Origin: an uncultured Ruminococcus sp.
GTDB taxonomy: Bacteria; Bacillota; Clostridia; Oscillospirales; Ruminococcaceae
Assembly (NCBI GenBank): GCA_902787365.1
Contig: CADAGC010000021.1
Location: 1-46,719 of the forward strand
Direction of reading: 5' to 3'
Length of the DNA stretch: 46,719 bases
The notes under the pieces were generated by a model, which saw nothing but the letters and a program-made list of their open reading frames with translations, did not search any database and was not told where the DNA came from. Each line of letters starts with the position of its first letter. Within the stretch, counting starts at the first letter, position 1. Position numbers and translations under genes: made by a program. Below, one piece after another: positions 40,803 to 46,719 of the stretch.

Positions 40803-40857
40803 TACCAAATGCGCAATGCATTTGATATAAATACTCTAAAAACGGGGAGGTGAATGA

Positions 40858-42894
40858 ATGGACAGCAGCAATATGAACATTGTGACGACAGGTGATGCGG
40901 GCAAGATAAAGCACGCAAGACCAAGAGCAAGGGTCGAGGGCGACAACGTTCAGAATGTTGATTTTCTCGACATAGTGAACAGACTTTCGGCAGCAGAGCA
41001 GTCGCAGGTGAGTGGTAAGACAGCAAAGATAAAGCAGACAGGGTTGACGCAGGAAGCCGCAGGCGCACAGGGGCTTTCAGGTTTAAGTGAGGTCGAAAGC
41101 GCACAGACCGACGAAAAGGTGCTGGGTGAGCTTGATGAGATAATCAGCGAATACGGTGCCGAAAACCTTAATGCGGATATACTTATGGAGCTTATGTCGA
41201 TGTATACCACCGACACCTCGGTGCAGACGCTCGTAAGCTCTGATGACCCCTTGCAGACAGTTCAGAGCAGCCTTTACAGCGCAGTTCTTGACCAGACCCC
41301 CATACTGAGTACGGGCGGCGAGATGATAGACGAGATAGCAGACGGCTATTTTGACGACCTGCTGAGCGTTATGAGCTCATCAAAGGCGGTAAGCCACCTG
41401 CTTGAAGCTTTAAGCACGGTGCAGGACGCAGACGAGTTTGAGAAAGCCTTGCAGACGATATCGAGCATAACGGTAACGAGCGAGGTAAACGAGGTTGACA
41501 GAACTGTAAATGCACTGAGCGAGCAGCTCAACCTGTCAAAGGCAGTAAGAAGCGCAAAGGCGAGCATAGAAAGCGGCGAGATGCCGGTGCAGACGTTTGC
41601 ACAGACCGATGAAGCACCCATTATCGGCAACGGCGTTTTAACGCAGACTAACGCACAGCCCACGCAGCAGACACAGCCCACACAGAATGCAACACCGCAG
41701 CCGGTACAGCCTGCAAATATAGTGCAGGAGGTAAGTCCGGAAAATGTGGTGAACACAGCACCCGTGCAGACAGCACAGCCCGAGCTGGCAACACAGCAGA
41801 CAACGCAGACGGCACAGCAGACGGCACAGATGGCACAGCAGACGGCACAGCCGGAGCGAGCGGCAGAAGAAGGGTTCGCACAGCCCTTGTTCACGCAGCA
41901 GACGGCACAGCAGCCGCAGCCGATACCGCAGGCACAAGCACCCACGCAGGCGGCAGATACGGCAGTACAGCAGCCCGAAGGAGTAATGCTCACGGCGGCA
42001 CCCGAGCAGCCCACGCAGGCACAGCACCCAATGCCCGCAGCAGCAGACAGGTCAGCCGACACGCAGCAGACAGCGCAGCCGCAGAGCTTTGAAGCAGCAA
42101 TGCCGCAAAGCGATGTAAGCGAGCAGGGGTACGCACAGCCCCTTGACACAACGCAGACACCTAAGGCAGCTGACACACAGCAGGCAGCAGACGCACAGCA
42201 GACACAGCAGCCCGCAAATACCGAAAGTAATGCACCCATACAGACGGTAAGAACGCAGGGCAGAGCACAGGTCGCAGACACCAAGGCACCCGAAAGGGCA
42301 GCTCCCGCAAGGAACACACAGCAGACACAGGCAGCACAGCCTACTGACAATGCACCCGACAGTACGGCAGCGCAGGCTATGGGCTTTGTGGACTATAACA
42401 GGGGCATAACACCCAAAGAAGTGATGACGCAGGGCGCACCCGAGGAGAGGGCGGTATTCAACCAGACACTCGACCTGTTATCAAGGGCGATAACCGAGGA
42501 GAGGCAGCTCTACACAGCAAGGCTTCACCCCGAGGGCTTAGGCGAGGTCATCATCAGAATGGAAAAATCAAGCGCAGGCGTGGTATTTGATATTTTGGCG
42601 ACAAACGAGCGCACAGCACAGCTCATCAACCAGAAACTCGCACAGCTTCAGACGGGCATGAGTGAATACGAAGCCAAGATAAACCCCGCAGTAGTTACGT
42701 CTTCAAGCAACGCAGAGAGTATGTCAGGCTTTACGTTTGACGACTTTACAGGCGGATTCGGCGGCAGAGGAGAAAATGCCTACAGCGGCAACAGGCAGCG
42801 TGCAGGCACAAGATACAACGAAGCGGGCGAGGACGAGCGTGAGGCTAAGACCACAGGCTACAGAACTACAGATGTGCTTAACAGAACAATTTAA
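40858..42894 (+). CDS. fliK: Flagellar hook-length control protein FliK
   Basis: Secreted ruler that sets hook length and switches export. 678 residues: a helical N-terminal part, a Gln/Thr/Ala/Pro-rich ruler (about 255-520), and the conserved C-terminal domain (about 560-625: LHPEGLGEVIIRMEKSSAGV, LINQKLAQLQTGMSEYEAKI). AACGGGGAGGTG precedes ATG 40858. The ruler is longer than in many FliK, but this region varies freely between species. Confidence 0.88.
   Translation: MDSSNMNIVTTGDAGKIKHARPRARVEGDNVQNVDFLDIVNRLSAAEQSQVSGKTAKIKQTGLTQEAAGAQGLSGLSEVESAQTDEKVLGELDEIISEYGAENLNADILMELMSMYTTDTSVQTLVSSDDPLQTVQSSLYSAVLDQTPILSTGGEMIDEIADGYFDDLLSVMSSSKAVSHLLEALSTVQDADEFEKALQTISSITVTSEVNEVDRTVNALSEQLNLSKAVRSAKASIESGEMPVQTFAQTDEAPIIGNGVLTQTNAQPTQQTQPTQNATPQPVQPANIVQEVSPENVVNTAPVQTAQPELATQQTTQTAQQTAQMAQQTAQPERAAEEGFAQPLFTQQTAQQPQPIPQAQAPTQAADTAVQQPEGVMLTAAPEQPTQAQHPMPAAADRSADTQQTAQPQSFEAAMPQSDVSEQGYAQPLDTTQTPKAADTQQAADAQQTQQPANTESNAPIQTVRTQGRAQVADTKAPERAAPARNTQQTQAAQPTDNAPDSTAAQAMGFVDYNRGITPKEVMTQGAPEERAVFNQTLDLLSRAITEERQLYTARLHPEGLGEVIIRMEKSSAGVVFDILATNERTAQLINQKLAQLQTGMSEYEAKINPAVVTSSSNAESMSGFTFDDFTGGFGGRGENAYSGNRQRAGTRYNEAGEDEREAKTTGYRTTDVLNRTI
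41640..42360 (+). repeat. Low-complexity cagacg/gcacag tract in fliK
   Basis: Short in-frame repeats such as cagacggcacag, clearest around 41806-41851, encode the TQQTAQ/TAQQ ruler. Slippage here would change ruler length without breaking the frame if whole units move. Confidence 0.7.
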
Positions 42895-42911
42895 GAAAAG
42901 GAGGAAAAGCT

Positions 42912-43439
42912 ATGGCAATAGACAACGTAAATTCCGGCTATACAGCGTCGAGAAATTACACAGACCTTATGAACGGTACAGCCAAGACCACCAGCGCAGA
43001 GAGGCTTTACAACAATGTCAAGTTCTCTGACGGCAAAGAGGATCAGGTAGAAGTTCAGGATTTTCTCAACCTTATGGTGACACAGCTTACCAATCAGGAT
43101 TTTATGAACCCTGTTGACGATACCCAGTATCTTTCACAGCTGGCACAGTTCTCATCTATGAGCGCTATGCAGGAGCTTGCATCATTCTCAAAGCAGAGCT
43201 TTGCTATGAGCTATCTCGGCAAGGAAGTAACGGCTTCCGTTTTCAATATAGGCGGTGAGGTAGAAACCACCACAGGCAAGGTAACGAGCGTTTCCCTGGT
43301 GGGCGATGACTACAAGTTCACAGTAAACGGCAAGGAATTCTCGATGAAGGACATAAAGAGCGTTTCCGACACAGCAGCACCCGCTGAGCAGGAAAACACA
43401 ATAAAGACAGAGGCGGCAGCCGACACGCAGAATACATAA
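42912..43439 (+). CDS. flgD: Flagellar hook assembly protein FlgD
   Basis: Scaffold cap for hook polymerisation. 175 residues. Signature segment DFLNLMVTQLTNQDFMNPVDDTQYLSQLAQFSSMSAMQEL; then SYLGKEVTA and a small beta domain. AAAAGGAGGAAAAGC precedes the start. An acidic, low-complexity tail (TEAAADTQNT) ends it. Confidence 0.93.
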   Translation: MAIDNVNSGYTASRNYTDLMNGTAKTTSAERLYNNVKFSDGKEDQVEVQDFLNLMVTQLTNQDFMNPVDDTQYLSQLAQFSSMSAMQELASFSKQSFAMSYLGKEVTASVFNIGGEVETTTGKVTSVSLVGDDYKFTVNGKEFSMKDIKSVSDTAAPAEQENTIKTEAAADTQNT

Positions 43440-43498
43440 AACGTTGGTGAGCATGAGCGGTAACTATCCATTCATCAAAGGGAAAGGAGTCGTGGATC

Positions 43499-43882
43499 AT
43501 GGATATTAATATGCTAAGGCTCACGGCGCCGATAACTACGGGTATTCCGCAGACAAGTACAGCAAGCGTTAACGACAGCATAGCGACAGCGAACTTTGAC
43601 CAGGTGCTCAAAAGCCAGTTACAGTCCAGCGGGCTGAATTTCTCAAAGCACGCAGTCAACCGTGTGGTCGAGCGAAACATCAATGTTTCGGACGACAATA
43701 TGGAAAGGCTCAATGCAGGCGTTGAGATAGCCAGGGAAAAGGGGCTTGACGACACGCTGATACTTGTAGACAGTTCGGCGTACATAGTAAGCGTGAAAAA
43801 CAACACGGTAATAACCACAGTTTCAAATGAGGAACTTGTGGGCAACTGCTTTACAAACATCGAAGGAACGGTTATAGTATAA
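43499..43882 (+). CDS. Flagellar operon protein (TIGR02530-type)
   Basis: 127 residues. FSKHAVNRVVERNINVSDDN, then AREKGLDDTLILVDSSAYIV and SVKNNTVITTVS, match the conserved small protein found between flgD and flgE in many clostridia and bacilli. Its exact job is unknown; a role in hook assembly is assumed from its place. GGGAAAGGAG lies upstream. Confidence 0.85.
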   Translation: MDINMLRLTAPITTGIPQTSTASVNDSIATANFDQVLKSQLQSSGLNFSKHAVNRVVERNINVSDDNMERLNAGVEIAREKGLDDTLILVDSSAYIVSVKNNTVITTVSNEELVGNCFTNIEGTVIV

Positions 43883-43990
43883 GGGCCGGACCTGTTAAGG
43901 AGGTCTTTGGTGCGTGCGGAATGACAGAGGGCGCACCCGATAAAACCGTTTCGTAAACTAAAATAAATCTAACGAACGGAGGATACATTT

Positions 43991-46330
43991 ATGATAAGAA
44001 GTTTATATTCAGGCGTTGCAGGTATGACTACCCAGCAGACAAAAATGGACGTTATAGGTAACAATATTTCAAACGTATCGACCTACGGCTTTAAGGCAAG
44101 CCGTGTTACATTCAGAGATGTTTATTATCAGACATCAAGAGCAGCAACAGAGTCAACAGCAGCCAAGGGCGGTACTAACGCCGTTCAGATAGGCTACGGC
44201 GCTAAGATAGGCTCGACTGACGTTAACCAGTCAACATCAGTTATGGCAACAACAGGCCTTGCGCTTGACGCTGCTATCACAGGCGACGGCTACTTCCAGG
44301 TAATGGACGGCGACGGCAACATATTCTACACCAAGGCAGGTATGCTCGACGTTGACGCTGAGGGCAACCTCGTTGATATCAACGGTAACTTCGTGCTCGG
44401 CGTTTCGGGCAACAATATGAACCAGGGCGCTTCCTCACAGAGGATAAGGATCTCTCTTCCTTACGAGAACCCCTCTGTTTCATCAGCAAGCGACACTATA
44501 AACGGCATCAACATCAAGGTAAGCTCCAGCGCTGAGAACGCAAACGGCAACCTTTCATTCAACTTCGTTTCAAGCTCCAACATCCCGATAGGCCAGAAGG
44601 CTGAGGCTGTTGTATCTTCAAACGCTATCACCATAACTCTCAACTCCAATGAGGAGTTTGCATCGCTCAATGATCTTGAAAATGCTGTAAATGATGCTAT
44701 CACAGCAGCAAACGGCGGTGTTCCTCACCCCGCAGGCAATTTCAGGATAGACGTTGACTCGGCAGCAGTATTCACTAACCCCCTCACGGGCGACCAGATA
44801 GTAGGCTCGAACTTCGGTGTAAAGTCAGGTTCTGTGCCGCTGCCCGCAACTATGGGCAAGGCCTTCTCTGTAAAGAGCGTAGGTGACGGCTTCAGCAATG
44901 ACCAGCCTATGGATTTCACTATCACAGTAAATGATGCGGCAGGCACTTGCACTATCACATCGGGCAATTACAGCGCAACAATAAACAAGAGCCAGATGGA
45001 GACTTCCGGTTCGGTAGTTATGAGAAATCAGGCGGCAGGCGCTGATGAAGACGATAACTTCGTACTCACATTCCCTAACTGGAGCAATATAAGCACCTAT
45101 GCAGGCAATCACACCGGCACAGAGAATGCTATCCCCTCAAAGCCCGCAGAGAACCTGGGCCTCGGCTCGACTTCATTTGCGCTTAAGGGCGGTACATCGG
45201 GCGGCGCTCAGACATTTGCCGACCTGACAGGCGTGGCTATAGGCTACAACGGCATTCTCTACGGCACACACCCCTCACTGGGCACTATAGAGCTTGGCAG
45301 AATCGACCTTGCAACATTCGACAACCCCGCAGGTCTTTCGCAGATAGGCTCTACATACTTCCAGAGAACAGTTAACTCGGGTGAGCCTCACCTGTGCATA
45401 CCCGGCGAGGACGGCTCGGGCCAGATCCTTCTTTATACCTCTCCGGACTTAAGGCACTGGACACTGCTGTCCAGGCTTGCAAGAAGTGAAGGGCGGCTCG
45501 GCGGCATGTGGGAGTGCCCGGATTTCTTCCCGCTGGACGGAAAGCACGTGCTCATCACCTCCCTTATGGATTTGAAGCCGACGGGCAGGGAGTTCCGCGG
45601 GGGCAGCGCACCGGCATGCTTCATCGGAAGCTTCGACAGGGAGACGGGTGCCTTCGATTATTCGGAGAGTGATGTCCGCGCAGTCGACTACGGCTTCGAT
45701 TTTTACGCGCCGCAGAGCATGGAGACGCCCGATGGCAGGCGGGTGATGACTGCCTGGATGTACAGCTGGGACAGCTCCCTTCTCGTGCCCGGGGCGGAGT
45801 GGGCCGGACAGATGACCGTGCCGAGAGAGCTCTTCCTTAAGGACGGAAGGCTCTGCCAGAGGCCGGTTCGCGAGCTTGAGAATTACCGGGGAGAGAAGGC
45901 TTCCGCGGAGGCAGAGCTAACCAGGGAGTTCAGGGAGCTCCCGGGAATCCGCGGACGGATCGCGGATCTGACTGTCACGCTTGAGGATGCGGACAGGTCG
46001 GATTACTGCCTGCGCATCGCCGCGGACGGGACAGGGGAGTGCTTCACCGAGTTCCGCTACAGCGCCCCGGAGAGGACGCTGACTCTAGACCGGAGGGCGA
46101 TGCTTTCTCCCGCCGATGTGAACGGAATCCGGGTGATTGATGTTGAGCCTGCCGGGGGAAAACTCACGCTCCGCTTCATCCTGGACAAGTATTCCGCCGA
46201 GCTGTTCATCGGTGATGGGGAGAAGGCTGCGAGCCTCATGATCCTCACGGATCCCGCGGCGGACGGCATCCTCTTTGCCGGTTCCGAGGGCGCGCGTGTG
46301 AGCGCGGAGATCTACGGACTCTCTCTGTAA
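43991..46330 (+). CDS. flgE: Chimeric frame: flagellar hook protein FlgE joined to GH32 C-terminal half
   Basis: Residues 1 to about 476 are hook protein FlgE: IRSLYSGVAGMTTQQTKMDV, IGNNISNVSTYGFKASRVTF, the rod-hook beta domains, and the penultimate DNPAGLSQIGSTYFQRTVNSGE region. A normal FlgE would continue for about 60 residues with a GALEMSNVDL-type coil; that is missing. Instead, from about 45410, the frame enters a GH32 sugar hydrolase with different codon use. AACGGAGG supports the start at 43991. A true gene fusion of a hook subunit with a cytoplasmic fructosidase makes no structural sense, since the FlgE C-terminal coil is essential. An assembly chimera is the better reading. Confidence 0.8.
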   Translation: MIRSLYSGVAGMTTQQTKMDVIGNNISNVSTYGFKASRVTFRDVYYQTSRAATESTAAKGGTNAVQIGYGAKIGSTDVNQSTSVMATTGLALDAAITGDGYFQVMDGDGNIFYTKAGMLDVDAEGNLVDINGNFVLGVSGNNMNQGASSQRIRISLPYENPSVSSASDTINGINIKVSSSAENANGNLSFNFVSSSNIPIGQKAEAVVSSNAITITLNSNEEFASLNDLENAVNDAITAANGGVPHPAGNFRIDVDSAAVFTNPLTGDQIVGSNFGVKSGSVPLPATMGKAFSVKSVGDGFSNDQPMDFTITVNDAAGTCTITSGNYSATINKSQMETSGSVVMRNQAAGADEDDNFVLTFPNWSNISTYAGNHTGTENAIPSKPAENLGLGSTSFALKGGTSGGAQTFADLTGVAIGYNGILYGTHPSLGTIELGRIDLATFDNPAGLSQIGSTYFQRTVNSGEPHLCIPGEDGSGQILLYTSPDLRHWTLLSRLARSEGRLGGMWECPDFFPLDGKHVLITSLMDLKPTGREFRGGSAPACFIGSFDRETGAFDYSESDVRAVDYGFDFYAPQSMETPDGRRVMTAWMYSWDSSLLVPGAEWAGQMTVPRELFLKDGRLCQRPVRELENYRGEKASAEAELTREFRELPGIRGRIADLTVTLEDADRSDYCLRIAADGTGECFTEFRYSAPERTLTLDRRAMLSPADVNGIRVIDVEPAGGKLTLRFILDKYSAELFIGDGEKAASLMILTDPAADGILFAGSEGARVSAEIYGLSL
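45395..45430. other. Probable chimeric junction
   Basis: Protein similarity changes from FlgE to GH32 around PGEDGSGQILLYTS, and codon use changes at once: left side rich in ata, aag, aga; right side rich in cgg, ccg, tcc, gcgg. The shared stretch gacggctcgggc could be a homology that misled assembly or, less likely, a recombination point. Confidence 0.75.
45421..46330 (+). pseudogene. 3' portion of a GH32 beta-fructosidase (sucrose-6-phosphate hydrolase-like) gene
   Basis: About 300 residues from the second half of a GH32 enzyme, which hydrolyses sucrose, sucrose 6-phosphate or fructans. ILLYTSPDLRHWTLLSRLA and MWECPDFFPLDG (catalytic acid/base Glu) come first, then the FDFYAPQSMETPDGRRVMTAWM blade, and the C-terminal beta-sandwich (EFRYSAPERTLTLDR; FILDKYSAELFIGDGEKAAS). 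The nucleophile motif (WMNDPNG) and RDP motif should lie before the junction and are absent. Base composition and Arg codons (cgg, agg, cgc) differ clearly from the flagellar genes, so it belongs to a different genome or a recently acquired segment. Confidence 0.85.
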
Positions 46331-46379
46331 GCCCCGGGCGGGAGGACTTCACCGCGGTACCAGATGCGTGGAGAGTAGA

Positions 46380-46719
46380 ATGTTTATTCTTTATTATCTC
46401 TTGTGGATCATATTGAACGGCAGGATCACCGTCGAGATACTCCTCTTCGGGATACCGGTGTCCGGGCTGATCTCCTTCGTCACCTACAGGGTGGTGGGTT
46501 ACTCCACGGAGAATGACCGGAAGATCGTGAGAAATCTTCCGCTGCTTCTCCGCTACCTCATCACACTGATAAAAGAGATCGCCAAAGCGGCAATATCGGT
46601 GATGGGCGTCGTGGCGAAACCTGGGGAGCGTCCCGAGCCGGTGATCGTCGAATTCCGCTCCGGACTGCCCACCCGCTTCCAGAACGTGCTTCTGGCCAAC
46701 TCCATCACGCTGACTCCCG
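46380..46719 (+). CDS. mrpE: MrpE/MnhE-type Na+/H+ antiporter subunit E, 3' end outside window
   Basis: Membrane subunit of a multi-subunit cation/proton antiporter. About 113 residues are visible from ATG 46380 (GGAGAG just upstream): two N-terminal membrane segments (about 3-40), RYLITLIKEIAKAAISVM, and the family-specific VEFRSGLPTRFQNVLLANSITLTP at the cut. It is too short for the usual list of frames, but the family match is good. High-GC codon use matches the GH32 part, not the Ruminococcus-like region; the remaining mrp genes would follow. Confidence 0.75.
   Translation, partial: MFILYYLLWIILNGRITVEILLFGIPVSGLISFVTYRVVGYSTENDRKIVRNLPLLLRYLITLIKEIAKAAISVMGVVAKPGERPEPVIVEFRSGLPTRFQNVLLANSITLTP

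Noticed and set aside
41346-42350. Minus-strand frame of 334 codons opposite fliK
   Set aside because: Cys/Ala-rich shadow of the cag/gca repeats in fliK; no ribosome site or family resemblance.
43453-43509. 18-codon frame (ATGAGCGGTAAC start) before the flagellar operon protein
   Set aside because: GGTGAG is a weak site and the frame overlaps the next start; kept as a remote possibility only.

Overview
The window looks like chromosome of a fibre-degrading, flagellated Ruminococcus-like Firmicute (Oscillospirales). This rests on protein style only: type I dockerins, secreted and membrane-anchored GH5 glucanases, a GH51 arabinofuranosidase, a GH130 mannoside phosphorylase, a CotH lipoprotein, strong AGGAGG-type ribosome sites, many sigma-A promoters with 17-nt spacers, and a Gram-positive flagellar operon. 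The species cannot be fixed by eye.

Layout. (1) 1-4869: right end of an integrated mobilizable element. It carries a 5'-cut Type I restriction specificity gene, a degenerate Fic fragment and DUF4313-like gene, an N-terminally truncated tyrosine recombinase, a candidate small RNA, a MobV relaxase and a small hypothetical gene. It ends exactly at a duplicated 3' half of an initiator tRNA-Met gene. (2) 4870-9468: minus-strand block of GH51 arabinofuranosidase, a small Cys-rich protein, a secreted dockerin protein and an HPr that lacks the usual regulatory Ser46; then a lone plus-strand gene with a faint phage-tail look. (3) 9469-22869: secreted GH5, LtaS-like enzyme, GH130, thrS, a second GH5 with dockerin, class II aldolase, SUKH-like protein, lactate dehydrogenase, and a three-gene operon headed by an XRE regulator whose promoter sits under a perfect palindrome. 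(4) 23115-32256: ABC polysaccharide exporter plus glycosyltransferase, membrane-anchored CBM-GH5 enzyme, acetyltransferase, aldo/keto reductase, CotH lipoprotein. (5) 32456-45.4 kb: HD-GYP protein followed by flgB-flgC-(38-codon membrane ORF)-fliE-fliF-fliG-fliH-fliI-fliJ-fliK-flgD-flagellar operon protein-flgE, interrupted after fliI by a 176-bp terminal-inverted-repeat element. (6) about 45.4 kb to the end: a sharp change of codon use inside flgE, where the hook gene runs in frame into the 3' half of a GH32 fructosidase, followed by a partial MrpE-type gene. This is most simply a chimeric assembly join.

How the genes fit together. Secreted GH5 enzymes and dockerin proteins attack beta-glucan or mannan outside the cell; GH51 and GH130 finish arabinosyl and mannosyl oligosaccharides inside; LDH is a fermentation outlet. 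Two cre-like operators upstream of GH130, and a related palindrome at the dockerin GH5 gene, hint at sugar-responsive control. The HD-GYP protein beside the flagellar operon suggests cyclic-di-GMP input to motility.

I did not find a convincing new multi-gene system. The best leads are small: the inverted-repeat element in the flagellar operon, the membrane micro-ORF between flgC and fliE, the candidate small RNA in the mobile element, and two inverted-repeat-bounded terminator cassettes. The flgE/GH32 join must be resolved before anything right of 45.4 kb is used.
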